From Malania oleifera (taxonomy: Eukaryota; Streptophyta; Magnoliopsida; Santalales; Ximeniaceae), in NCBI RefSeq assembly GCF_029873635.1, contig NC_080426.1, forward strand, positions 58,684,673 to 58,748,672: a stretch of DNA of 64,000 bases, given 5' to 3'. The position numbers were made by a program, and so were the translations under genes. Position 1 is the first letter of the stretch; each line of letters begins with the position of its first letter. Under the pieces are notes generated by a model. That model was not told the origin of the DNA, made no database searches, and saw nothing but the letters and a program-made list of their open reading frames with translations. Below, piece after piece: positions 1-11,549 of the stretch.

Positions 1-379
1 TCATCTCCTCTAGACCAGCTCTCTACGTCTCCCGCAGATTCACTACAGTCCACCATCGACCCGCCTCCCTAGATAGCTAGAAAGTGGCATAAAGGACTCG
101 CTGCCTATCCGTGCAGTGCAGGACCTCTAAGATCCTCTCAGTTTTCTCTATCCAATCCTATACTATCATTGGGTCAGGTCCTCCAAAGAACGTCGAAGGA
201 TGCATGCGTGTGAACCTCTCAATAGTGCACCCTGCAGTAGTAGGAGAGCGCTCGCATCTCTTCACACTCCACCCGATCTCCCATAACACCTGCCTCATCA
301 AACCTCGAGGCAGAGAAGGAGACTTATCACTCGCAGTCTCCTCGGAGCCACTTCCCAGGTCATTATCCTTGGGCTTCAT
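1..379 (-). pseudogene. Ty3/gypsy gag remnant (N-terminal part)
   Basis: Read on the minus strand, this gives a Gag-like protein whose N-terminal part ends in a stretch containing PSTFFGGPDP, the conserved start of the retrotransposon Gag core in plant gypsy chromoviruses. Past a TAG at 158-160 the same frame continues with DWIEKTERILEVLHC and, further left, a GRWW-like motif, both typical of this Gag. At least three in-frame TAG codons fall where the family normally has glutamine, so the gene is dead. It lies downstream of the LTR and primer-binding site at 690-2500 on the same strand, as expected for the 5' end of a gypsy element whose remainder lies outside the window. The family call rests on motif recognition, not a search. 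Confidence 0.75.
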
Positions 380-689
380 TCTACATCACAATAGGAATCT
401 ATCAGCATCCCTACAACACGTACAGTTAACACAATGATCTACACTAATCGTGTTAACTACTCCCTGCCAGGTCTAGGTCTATCCTATCACACCGACACGA
501 AAGTCATCAATGATCTGCCATAGTTTTACTATAATCGTCATCCTAGGAAAAACTCGGAATACCATCGACAAATCTCGGTTTAGCAACCAAACAACCTTCA
601 ACCAACTCTACCTATATCCAACATCCTATACTCTGGTATGTACTCACAGCTAAGCCTAACCAAGTCTACAAGACCTAACAACCTGGCTA

Positions 690-701
690 GCTCTGATACC
701 A
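690..701 (-). other. Primer-binding site (initiator Met tRNA)
   Basis: On the minus strand this reads TGGTATCAGAGC, complementary to the 3' end of plant initiator methionine tRNA. It lies three bases inside the inner end of the LTR at 705-2500. This fixes the element's orientation as minus and marks that LTR as the 5' LTR of an element running off the left edge. Confidence 0.85.
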
Positions 702-704
702 AGC

Positions 705-2500
705 TGTCACGCCTCGAACCCGAAAATGGGACCCGGGATGAAAATGTAATCTAACCTGTCCCTGTATCATATAAATTATCCAAAGATACAGTATAAAGGA
801 TGAGGGTCCGACCCTGTGGGGTTCTCAGGCACCCTAAACACATCCAAACACAACCATATACGCAGCGGAAAAGGTTATTCTATATATATACAATACCATA
901 CCAGAGTCTATACAAGAGCAGACACAAGGCTCAATCAAAACGTACAAAGGGGTGCCTAAATACATCTCAAAATGGCAACCCACCAAAATATAGTCCTAGC
1001 ACTTACCTAAGCGCTAACGGCACACCGGCCACTACGTTCCCTACACTAGGACGCTAGTTCTGGTTACTCGAAGTACCTGTAAAAATGTACGTACAGTAGG
1101 GATGAGACACCTCTCAGTAAGGAAGAACACAAGTTATATCGGTGTGTGGCATTTGAGTGTTATCATGATGCAACATACACGCAGTTAAATGCAGTCCAGT
1201 ACTAGTTTACACAGTGCATACATGCACACACACACATGATCAGCAATCTCGGTGTTGTCACACCCATCGGCCCGAAGCCGGCCCTCGACATACGGCGTTG
1301 GCCCACAGCTAACCCGCATAACACGGCTCCACCAACACATGGTCAGTCCTCGGCTGCCATGGCATCGTACCGGCGCTAACTGGTGGATCCACACCCTTTG
1401 GCCTGATCTGCCGGAATAGGCTTATGCCCTCGGATATAGAACCGGACCTCTGCCAATCTATGGCCAGCGATTTCATATGCCCTCGGATATAGAGCCGGAT
1501 ACTCTCAGTACCTGGAACAATTTCGGAACCGCGTTCCTACTAGCATTTCAACATATCACACACACATGCGTGCTAATATGACCAAACAAACCACACCCAT
1601 TTGGTAATCTAAAATCATGGTTTTCCAAACATATACAGTTTAAAACAAGTCAAGGCACGGTCATCCCTATAACATAGTATAAATCAACATATACGTTTGG
1701 TTTTCAACAAAACTAGGGATGCAGCATGTCGCCCCCCATTTTCCCAAAACTATAATCATGAAAAACCCATAGTTTTCCCTGTTAAATTCCCCTAAATGAG
1801 TAGCCAAACGCACACAAGACCGTGAACCACAGTTCTACCAAGTCCGATTTCAAAAATAACCGATATAAACATAATTCCCCTTACCTTTTCCCTAAATAAC
1901 AAATCCCAAACTCTAAGGCCCCTAAACAGTGAACTGAGTTCTAAAACCTACAAATCACAGTATAGAATGTACTCATAAGATTGTTCCCTACAAAACTACC
2001 AGATCATAATTGAAAATCGAGCCTTACCTCGATTTTACGCCAAAACTCGAAAATCTCCAAAATGGGATTCCAATCCGTAAAACTTGTAGAGAATCCTTTC
2101 ACGATCCTCGTGGTAACTTCAGATTCACGATTCTAGCGACAAACAGCGAAGAAATCTAGAGAGATAGAGAGTAGGGAGAATTCTAGAGAGAGAGAGATAT
2201 ATGAGTTTTCTTAGTTGAGAAGTAAAGAGAATTCTATTTATAGCCCCTTTGACTTGGACGTCTTCATCGACGAGATGGTGTCCTCGTCGGCGAGATGGTG
2301 GATTCGTCGATGAATCCTGATATCAGCGGTTTCCCGAAACTCCTCGGCTTCTACTCGTCAACGAGCGTCTGAACTTCGTCGACGAGAGATGCATGGCCTT
2401 CATAAACGAATTCTGACTTTGTCGACAAAGCCTGTTAAATCCTCAATTTGCCCCTCTCTTTATTTATTTAAACCCATATATCACAGTTCGGGTCCTTACA
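705..2500 (-). mobile_element. Gypsy 5' LTR (LTR1)
   Basis: This is a 1.8-kb LTR in minus sense, starting TGTAAGGACC at 2500 and ending GTGACA at 705. It is adjacent to the primer-binding site. It matches 9280-11148 over its length. The U3 part (about 2258-2430) is full of TCGTCGACGA-like palindromes, just upstream of a TATA box (CTATAAATAG in minus sense, 2233-2242) and a GA-rich leader. The block around 1095-1115 (minus sense TTACTGAGAGGTGTCTCA) recurs in all related LTRs of this window. The element sits inside a copia-type LTR whose remainder follows at 2501. Confidence 0.8.
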
Positions 2501-3665
2501 ATTTGTGTGGATTAGTAGGCGATTAAGAAAAATCATTAGCCAAAATCCTCTCAAACCCAAAATCCCATTTTGCCTATAATACTTCCAAACACTCTCACAA
2601 CTTCATTCCATTGATTATTTTTAGCCTTGTGAGAGTTCTTGCTTGGGTTATTGCTTAGTAGTATTGCTCATACTCCCATTACTTTTCTTGGTTGATTAGT
2701 ATTGATTTTGGGGAGTAAAGTAAGGTTTTCCCACAGATTTCATTTAATAAATCTCGTGTTAGGAAAAACCTAGTAGCTTAAGGATCTTTGCATTGTCATT
2801 GCAAAGATTCATATAACTTGATTTTGTGGTGCAAAATATTTTTAACAAGCTATATTATTCTTTCAAGCAACTTTTGAGCATATTACATTGAAGAAAATAT
2901 TTTGTGTTGTTTTGAATATTTGCAGCATCTTTGAAACCTTGGTTTATTATTGAGATTTGATATTTACTGTTTCAAAGAAATAGCTTGATTAGAACACTCT
3001 TGAGCATATTAACGATCATATCTTGTTGAGTGTAGCTTACACAAAAATATACGTTACTGAGCTTACATTACCTACATTGTTGATGTGTATGTGATTGATT
3101 AAGTAGATTGTGCATATTGGGTGCATATCTGCTTTACTTAAGAAGCACAATCACTGTATCAGTTACTTTGTGAAAAATACTATTGTATTTCCAAGCGTGG
3201 CCTGAGGGGGTTTGATCTAACCAGGAAGGATCAGGTTGGGGTCAGCCCGGTGAATTTGACTTAGGGTCTTCTCCGCCCCGTAAGGAGAGTTTGTAAAGGT
3301 TGAGTTCAGCCCTGTGTTAATTGATCTGGTTGTATTAGGTGCCGCTCCACCCGTTAAGTGAGCCATTAGTGAAATTCTCGGGCTTGCGAGCTAGAGGCGG
3401 AGACATAGGTACAATTGGCCGAACCCCGATAACATATCTTGTGTGCACTGTTTATCTTTCTACAATTTACATTCCTGCACATGTATGATATAGTTGGTGA
3501 ACGTTGCGCATGAATTTAATTTCCGCACGTTATATTTATCTATGCATTTGGAACTGCATAAATAGATCCTAGGTTGTGAATGTACGGCTGTTGAACTAGC
3601 TAAACCTATGAATAAATTTTAAATTCCAATTCACCCCCCCTTTTTGGAATACACCAAAGCTAACA
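2501..3665 (+). mobile_element. Copia-type LTR, 3' portion
   Basis: This is plus-sense LTR sequence with the layout seen in several copies here. It has a leader rich in short repeats, then the block at 3190-3430 with CCCGTAAGGAGAG and GGCCGAACCCCGATAAC, then the terminal CCAATTCACCCCCCC...TAACA ending at 3665. Its start is missing because the gypsy element to the left inserted into it. No coding sequence is visible. Confidence 0.6.
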
Positions 3666-5627
3666 ATAATGCATGCATCTGCATGATGTGTTTGATTGCT
3701 CAGAATAACCGTAAATAGACCTTAAGGACCAGTACATCTCACCAAAAATCGTTTTTTAAATAGACTAAAATCATAGAAAGTTTTTGGAATAACTTTTGGG
3801 TTAAAATCGAGGCTAAACGAAGTTTACAAAAACTTCAGTCGACCGACACCGAATTTTTTTCGGTGTCTTCAAATGACTCAGACTGACCTTAGGAGTCCCC
3901 ATACTACATGAAAATATGCCCTATCTTCTTAAATTTAATCATCATATGAATAGGTTTATATACAAAGGGATTGGTACCGAAATGCACTAAATGTGCACAT
4001 TCTGTCGACCGAACTTGTTAGCTCAAAAGTTTTCGGCCGACCGAATTGGGCCAGGTCAACAAATTGACCATAGCCCGATCTACCGAACTCACTTGGTTCA
4101 AATGCACCTGATCGATCGAACCTCCTAGGAGTCAACTTTTTGACCACTTGGTCGATCGAACCCAAAATGTACTCCAACGCTCTAGTTGACCGAGGCTCCT
4201 TGGGAGATGTCCCAACGCCATGGTCAACCGAACTATCTAGTTCAAATCTTCCAGGTAGACCGAACCTCGTAAAACTGAAAAATCACCTTCGGACTTATAT
4301 GTCCGGTCGACCGAACGGGCAATTCATTTTTAGCCCGATCGACCAAACCCCAAGAACTTGGCTCGACCGAACTTGTCCTGGTCGACCAGTGTTCCCGGGT
4401 TGGAATATTTTTTAAGTGCTAAAATATCATTAAAATTTAATTAAACTTTTTCAAAATACCGAGCGTGTCCCTCAACGGTCATATTTGTTGAAAATCTATA
4501 AATACCCCCTTCATAACTCAGATTTGCAACTTTGATTAACCCAAATCTTCTCTCTAATTTATTGTTAATCAAAGTTCCCCCAAAAAGATTTTTGTTGTTT
4601 AAATCATTCTTTTGGGGCAAAATATTTTAAACAAATCTCTTCAACTCTCTTTCACTTTTTTTCTCTCAAAATCATTTTTAAAGAGAGTATTTTATTTGGG
4701 GCATATTATTTGTTTTTACATGCATATACTCTCACTTGTTATTTACTTTTTGAAAATCAATCTTTGAGAGTATTAATTGCATTTCTCCCAGTTATTTCTT
4801 TGATAAATATTCTTGGGAGAAAAATTACTTATTGTACAAATTCTTTTGAGCTTAAAATTCCTAATTTCTCCAAATATTATTTACTTGCAAAAATATTTAT
4901 AGGATAACAATATACATTTCATTTGTGCAAATTTTATTTAGATAAATACCCGTTACTCTACTGAACTCAAATCATATCATAAGAGAGTGCATACATCTTG
5001 GAGCTTTAATGAGTACATTTCTGCTTGTATTTTTCAGAGGCATTTTCATGTACAAAAATTGTTTTAATGTAACAGTTAGGTTCAGCCCGTGAATTGAACT
5101 AGGGAGTTTCAGCCCCGTAAATGAGACCGATTCGGTTCAGCCCGAAATTGAACTGGGAGTCTCAGCCCCGTAAGTGAGACTAGTTTGGCTCAGTCTAGTA
5201 ATTGAGCTGGGGTTTTTCTTACCTTGTAAGGAGAGGATGTAAAAGGCTTTTGCTCCACCCGGTTAAGTGAGCAGGTATAGTGGAATCCTTAGGGAATATG
5301 CCCAAGGCAGGGTTGTAGGCTCATTTGGCTGAACCTCGATAACAAATCTAGTGTCGCTCTCTCTATCTTATTCAAATTCCTGTACTTTAATTTCAGCATG
5401 TGTATGAATGTTTATTTAATGTCAAAATTATTCTCATGCACACATTTGATTTAAATAAGATACTGCACACGTGTATGTTTGTTTTTATCGTTAAACTCGC
5501 TTTACATACACGTATGTAAGTTGAATGAGATATGAACTGTGGTGAATCGGCGAAACATTTTAAATTAGCTAAAAAATTTTAAATATCCAATTCACCCCTC
5601 CCTCTTAGAATCACACCAATTCCAACA
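3666..5627 (+). mobile_element. Copia-type LTR with GTCGAC-rich U3 (LTR-D)
   Basis: This is a plus-sense LTR lacking only its first bases, ending CACCAATTCCAACA at 5627. The U3 (3830-4400) carries many copies of GGTCGACCGAAC-like palindromic words. A TATA box (TATAAATA, 4497-4504) and a CT-rich leader follow. Tandem blocks of GGTTCAGCCCG...CCCCGTAAGTGAGAC lie at about 5080-5215. Partial antisense copies lie at 39628-41388 and 43550-44458. No protein is encoded; short open frames here are accidents of the repeats. Confidence 0.65.
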
Positions 5628-5792
5628 TTTTTTATCATCTGTGCAACCTGAAAGTTGAGGCCCTACTTTTAGGCGCACAAGATAATAGGGCTGACCAATT
5701 TACCGTTGAGGCAGATCCTCCAACAGTCGTAAACTTTGGGGGGGATGGTGAGGTGGTCGGTTGAGTTAGGATAATTCGACCTAGACTACAAG

Positions 5793-6336
5793 CCAAGACC
5801 TACCATCAAAGCCCAGGTACTGACCGATTTCATGGTAGAACAGTCTGGTGAAAAGTCAGAGGAACAAAATGTTTGAGCACTACAAGTGGATGGGTTGTCC
5901 AATGGAGCCGGTGAAGGAGCAAGATTAATCCTTATGGCAGTGAACGGTTCAGAAATTTTGTATGCATTGCGGTTGGAGTTTGCAACAACCAACAACGACG
6001 ATGAATACAAAGCTTTGCTGGCAGGTCTACACCTATCAGAATCGCTCGGGGTGGTTCAACTTCGAGTCTTAAGCGATTCCCAACTCGTGGTGAAATAGGT
6101 GAAGGGAGAATTTGTGGTTAGGGATCAAAAAATGAAAAAGTATCTGGCGAGGGCACAAGAGTACATCCAAACATTTGCTCAGTTCGAGATAGAGCACATA
6201 CCTCGAGCGAAAAACACAAAGGTCGATGCGCTAGCAAGATTGGCCTTAGCCTCAAAGCCAGATTGGGAGAACGCCATTTACTTGGAAAGAATTGGGAAAC
6301 CATCTTACGAAGAGGTTAGCATCAAGGTGACAGTAG
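5793..6336 (+). pseudogene. Ty3/gypsy RNase H remnant
   Basis: This plus-strand frame reads VLTDF, then VDGLSNGAGEGARLIL, then LEFATTNNDDEYKALLAGL, SDSQLVVK and FEIEHIPRAKNTKVDALARL, the motif order of the gypsy-type RNase H domain. The catalytic acidic residues (D in VDG, E in DDEY, D in SDS) are present. An in-frame TGA near 5868-5870 and a TAG at 6096-6098 break it; both fit G-to-A or C-to-T changes of Trp and Gln codons. At 6337 the frame runs into a sequence starting TGTCAACACCCC that looks like an LTR start. It is a dead fragment of an element separate from the flanking copia LTRs. Confidence 0.8.
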
Positions 6337-7164
6337 TGTCAACACCCCAATTTTAACCCCTTTTCTAAGAAGACCCGACATAGTAAAGCTGACTTTAAGT
6401 TCGATCAAGACCTGGTCATTCTATTTTGAATTGGAGTTTTGGTTTATTTTCAATTGAGTCTTTTTTAAAATTCGAGTCCCATGTTAGAGTCCAAGTTATT
6501 CCAAAATAGAGTCTTTCTAATTCAAGTTTGAGTCCCGGTATTCCAGGTAAAATTTTAAGTCCTTTTAATTTTTATTTTAAGTCAAGTTTTTCTAATTTTA
6601 GTGGATGTCCTGTAATTTCAAAATTTATCTCTTTTATTAGGTCAAGTTTTTGTGAAATAAGTCTTATGTTTTCAAAAATTGAGTCATTTTAGTTTTAATC
6701 TTAAAATTGAATTCTTCTAACTTTTTGAGTTCCCCAAATTTTGAAAATTGAGTCCTTCTATCCTTTTCATTTTGGAAACTAAGTTTCTTAATATCAAATG
6801 TGAGTCTTAGAAATTCAAAATTAAGTCCTTCTAGATGATAAATTGAATTTCAAATTTAAGTGCTTGCATTATTTTCATGTGGAAATTGAGCTTTTAAATT
6901 TTTAATTGGAATCCTTGAATTGTTGAAATTGGAGTCTCCCCAAATCTTCGAATGGAGTTTTCAGATTTTTAAAATTTGAGTTTTTCAATTTTTTGCAACC
7001 GAGTATGCTGTCAGGTCTTAAGGTCTAGTTTTATTACGAGGTTTTCTTTTGGGCAAGACTGTCTAATTTTGACACTGGGATTTTAGTCATACTTGAAAAA
7101 TGCACGAGGTAACAAATTTCATTAAAAGAGGATGGGCGCGTGCCCAAGGTTTTTGGGATACTGT
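6337..7164 (+). mobile_element. Possible LTR with degenerate GAGTCC-rich repeats
   Basis: The segment begins TGTCAACACCCCAATTTTAA directly within the RNase H frame, a typical LTR 5' terminus. From 6400 to 7000 it is a degenerate low-complexity series of words like AAATTGAGTCCTTCTA. The right end is uncertain; from about 7165 copia-type LTR sequence of the opposite orientation begins. No target duplication or coding sequence was found. Confidence 0.4.
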
Positions 7165-7599
7165 TGTTTTTAGTGTAATCCCAAGAGGGGGGTGAATTAG
7201 AGATTTTAAAATTCTAGGTCAGATATTCCGGCAAGCAGTTTTTCACAGACCTAGAGTCAATCTAAAGCTCGTATAAAATAAATAGATAGATGGATTCACA
7301 AATAATATGCTCCAAATAAATTTAATCAAACATGCACAAGACAATAAAACAGATAAAGTAAAGATGGCACCATATGTGTTATCGAGGTTCGACAACTGTG
7401 CCTACGTCCTCACCTCTAGTTCGCAAGCCCGAGGATTCTACTAAAACTCACTTGTGGGTGGAGTGACACCAATTACAAAGTCTCTCCTTACTAGGCGAGG
7501 AATACCCCAAGTCAAAGTTATAGGGTTGACCCCAACCTTTACAACCTCTCCTTAAAGGGGCGGAGAAGAGAAATACCATATTAATATCTTTCCAAAAAA
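7165..7599 (-). mobile_element. Copia-type LTR 3' portion (minus sense)
   Basis: Reading TAATCCCAAGAGGGGGGTGAATT at the left, this is the reverse complement of the terminal block ending the plus-sense LTRs at 3640 and 16480. The segment also contains, in minus sense, the CTCCACCCACAAGTGAG and GTCGAACCTCGATAAC blocks of that LTR group. It is interrupted at 7600 by an AT-rich segment with inverted repeats. Confidence 0.55.
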
Positions 7600-8950
7600 C
7601 AACCTTTACAACATATTTATGATTTTTTACCTAAATTATTGAATTTTTTCAGGTGTCTTAATTTGTGATTTTTTATTGGATAAATTTTGACAAAGTTCAA
7701 TATAATTTTATATTAAACTCTTCCAAATTTTCATGAATTCAAATCCAAGACCTCTCCCAGATAAACTTGAGGTTGTTAGATTGTTGAAGTTATATATTCT
7801 TTAGGTACATTAATTTTCACACATTTATGTTTATTTGTTTAAAAGTAAGGATTGTTAAAATTTGATAAATTGTTGGTAACTTTCGAAATAATTAAGTGTC
7901 TTAATTTTTGAACATTTAGGATTTTTTTGTTTATAAATTTAAGACTAACTAAATTATTTGAAATTATAAATTTTCTTTTAATGTTCTATAAAAACAAGGT
8001 TTATTAAAGAGTTAAAATTATTTAGGGATTTCTAGTTGTGGAAAATATTTTTCAATTTACAATTTTATTTTTCAAATAATTATAAAAATTTCAAGTTTTT
8101 TTTTTCTAGATTTATACTAAAAAGGTAGGAAAAATTGTTTCAAAGTGCGAAATAATTTTTCATTTTTCATTTCTATACTTTAAAATAATTACAAAAAGAC
8201 AACTTGTTTTCTAATTTTTCAAATTTATACAAGGTAATTTAATTGTTTTAACACAATGAAAGAAATTTTATTTTCCAACCTTCATTCAATAGTAGAATGG
8301 CAAAGTTAAAACATTCACATACACAAATATCAATTTCGATTCTTCAAAATGAACAATATATGGCAACAAAGTAATGTATATGCTTTAACTTACCTTATAA
8401 AAAATGAAATTTAAGAGCAAAACACAAAATCCATCATAAGTCTTGAAGTTCCAACATGTTGTATCATATCTAATGTAAAACTGAATTAATTTGTGTATGA
8501 AACATATTCATGGAATGATTGTTCTACTTAAATTTTAATGTTTATACAAAACTCATTTAGGTTTAGTCTTAGAAACGTCCTCCAATCTTCATGGATAAAA
8601 ATATATTATTGTTGTAATCTTCACCATCATTAGAAACTATAGTGATTAAAGTTACGAGAACATTTTTTACAAGTTTAGAAAAGAAAAAGAAATTATACTT
8701 GCATCCATAAGAGAATATTGGCATGTAAACTTTTTTTACCCCATGTAGAGTATGGAACTTGGATTTTAAATTCTAATTTGTGTGAGCTTGAATAAAATGT
8801 AATATAAAATTATACCGAATTCCTGTAAATTCATATAAATTCAAAAATTAAACCCTAAAATCCATCCTCTCAAGCGGTAGGTTAATTATCATATTTAAAT
8901 CATAAATATGTTGTAAAGGTTGTAAAGGTGTAAATTAAGACACCTGAAAA
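7600..8950. mobile_element. AT-rich segment with inverted repeats (possible DNA element)
   Basis: A 26-base word at 7600-7625 is repeated exactly as its reverse complement at 8897-8922. A second 19-base word at 7646-7664 is repeated inverted at 8932-8950. The interior is AT-rich with no coding frame. The order of the two pairs is interlocked rather than nested, so it is not a simple terminal-inverted-repeat element. Flanking LTR sequence on both sides suggests an insertion. I could not define a target duplication. Confidence 0.35.
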
Positions 8951-9279
8951 GTGGGTATTTAAATCATCTAGATTTGCTTAAGGTCTTGCATCTTCATTGC
9001 AATTATCTAAAGCTTGCATATTTTTATTGATATATATATCATATTTTTGCAAGCTTTTATCCTAATCTTTATTAGGCATTATAATGAAAAATATTTGTTG
9101 AGAATATTTGATTAGGTTTCCCAAGTTCCTTTGATTATTTGTTAATTATAATATCTTGAATCAAAGGCCTTACTCACACGCATATTGGTATACACAAATT
9201 GTTTTGTGTTGATATTTCACTTGACCAATTTCATTTGAGCATAAATACCATTATTCGTGAGTGCATTGGTTATTGTTTG
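8951..9279 (+). mobile_element. Copia-type LTR, part before the solo LTR insertion
   Basis: AT-rich leader-like sequence resembling 2770-3120, continued after the inserted solo LTR at 11149. The join around the insertion reads smoothly if one copy of the five-base target word is removed, which supports the reading that these are two halves of one LTR. Confidence 0.5.
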
Positions 9280-11148
9280 TGTCACGCCCCGAACCCCGAA
9301 ATGGGACCCAGGGGTGAAAAAGTAACATAATCTGTCCCTGTATCAAACAAATCATCAAAAGATACAGTACACTAGATGAGGGTCCGACCCCGTGGGGTTT
9401 CTAGGCACCCTAAACACATCCAATCACAACATATACGCAACGGAAAAAGTCATTCTATATCAATATATATAGTACCATACTAGAGTCTATACAAGAGCAA
9501 AACATGGCTCTATCCAAACATACAAATTGGGTGCCCAAATACAACTCAAAATGGCAACCCAACAAAACTACAGTCCTAGCACTTACCCAAGCGCTACGCA
9601 GTACACCAACCACTACGCTCCCTATACTAGGACGCTAGTTCCGGTTACTCGAAGGACCTGTAAAAATGTATGTACAACAGGGGTGAGACACCTCTTAGTA
9701 AGGAAGAACACAGGTTATATCGGTGTGTGGCATTTGAGTGTTATCATGACAAAAACATACATGCAGTTGAATGGAATCCAGTACTAATTTACACAGTGCA
9801 TACACGCACATATACGGCGGCCATTTATACACAACCCCATCACAATACACACGCATGATTAGTAACCCGGTGTCGCCACACCCTTCGGCCCGAAGCCAGT
9901 CCGCAACAATCCGGCGTTGGCCCAAAGCCAACCCACAAAGCACAGCCCCACCGGCACATGGCTAGTCCTCGACTCCCATGACATCGTATCGGCGCTAAAT
10001 GGTGGATCCACACCCTTCGGCATTATCTGCTGGACAAGGCTCACACCCTCGGATATAGAGCCAGAACTTTTGCCTACGTGGCAGGCGATAAACACACGCC
10101 CTTAGATATAGAGTCGGACACTCTCAGTACATGGACTCATTTTGGAGCTGCGTTCCCATCAGCCATTCCACAATCACACACACATGGATGCTCATATAAC
10201 CAAACAAATCACACTCATTTGGTAATCTAAATCATGATTTTCCAAACAAATACAGTTTACACAAAGTCAAGGCACAATCATCCCAATATCACAATATAAA
10301 TCACACATATACTCGGTTTTCAACAAAACCCGGGATTCAGCCCGTCGCCCCCTTTTTCCCAAAACTGCAATAATGAAAAACCCATAGTTTTCCCCGTTAG
10401 ATCCCCCCAAATGAGTAGCCAAAACACACACAGGACCGTGGACCACAGTTCCACTGAGTCCGATTTCAAAAATAACCAATATAACACAGTTTCCCTTTAC
10501 CTTAACCTCGAATCAAAAATCCCAAACTCCAAGGCTCCTAAATAGCGAATTGAGTTCCAAAACCTACAAATCATAGTACATAATATATTCACAAGACAAT
10601 TACCTACAAAACTATCGGATCAGAAATGAAAACCGAGCCTTACCTCGATTTTTTACCAAAACCCGAAAATCTCCGAATCGAGATTCCGATCCATAGAAGT
10701 TGTAGAGAATCCTTCCACGATCCTCGTGGTAACTGCCATTTTCTGATTCTAGCAACAATCGGTTAAGAAATCTAGAGAGAGAGAGTAGGGAGAGGTTTAG
10801 AGAGAGAGAGAAAGAGAGAGAGAAACTTGAAGTAACTTAATGAAGAAGAAAAGAGAATTTCCTTTTATAGCCCCTTGACCTGGGGGAATTCGTTGACAAA
10901 ATGCTGCCTTCTTCGACAAATCTTTCACTGGCTTCGTCGACGAATCGGTGGCCTCGTCAATGAATCTGAGATCGCTGGTTTTTCCGAGACCCCTCGGCTT
11001 CTCCTTATCGACGAGTCTTTGAATTTCGTCGGCAAGAAGAACACAGGCTTCGTCGATGAAATCTGGCTTCATCGACGAATCTGCTCTTTTACCAAAATGT
11101 CCCTCTCTTTATATATAGAAACCCATTATCACAGTTTGGGTTCTTACA
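9280..11148 (-). mobile_element. Solo gypsy LTR (LTR2)
   Basis: This is a complete LTR of 1.87 kb. The plus strand starts TGTCACGCCCCGAA and ends TTCTTACA, matching LTR1 at 705-2500 from end to end. No primer-binding site or internal sequence adjoins it. It is flanked by GTTTG (9275-9279) and ATTTG (11149-11153), a target duplication with one mismatch, so it is best read as a solo LTR left by recombination. In minus sense it has CGTCGACGA-type palindromes (10885-11090) upstream of a TATA box near 10862-10870 and a GA microsatellite leader at about 10780-10830. Confidence 0.8.
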
Positions 11149-11549
11149 ATTTGAGCGCATCGGTACATATCTGCTTACATAAAAGCACTGTATTTGTACA
11201 CGTTGATTGTACTCAAATTGTTATATCTGTTGTATTACCGATGTGTGGTTGGAAGAGGGAGACTAGCCCTGTGAATAGTCCCAGATTGGTTCAAACCCGA
11301 TTAAGAAAATTAGGTGCACTATTCTGTTAAGGTGTTGTAAACGACGTCGCTCCACCCAAAAGTGAGTAACTTAGTGGAATCCTCTTGCTTGTTAGCTTGA
11401 GACGGGGGATATAGGCAGTATTGTCCGAACCTCGATAACATTTCTTGTGTATGTTCTTAAATTCTTGCACTTTAATTTCCTACACATGTATGCTTAGATT
11501 TAATTAATTGTGAATGTGTGCATGATTTAAATATTGTGAATGATATATT
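11149..11549 (+). mobile_element. Copia-type LTR, part after the solo LTR insertion
   Basis: This continues the LTR of 8951-9279. It contains the CGCTCCACCC...GTGAGTAACTTAGTGGAATCC block and CCGAACCTCGATAAC, the signature shared with 3340-3440 and 46560-46640. Its 3' end is lost at about 11550, where gypsy-type LTR sequence begins. Confidence 0.5.

Noticed and set aside
3956-4415. ORFs on both strands between 3956 and 4415
   Set aside because: Their residues simply reflect repeated GGTCGACCGAAC words in an LTR U3; no domain and no codon-like variation.
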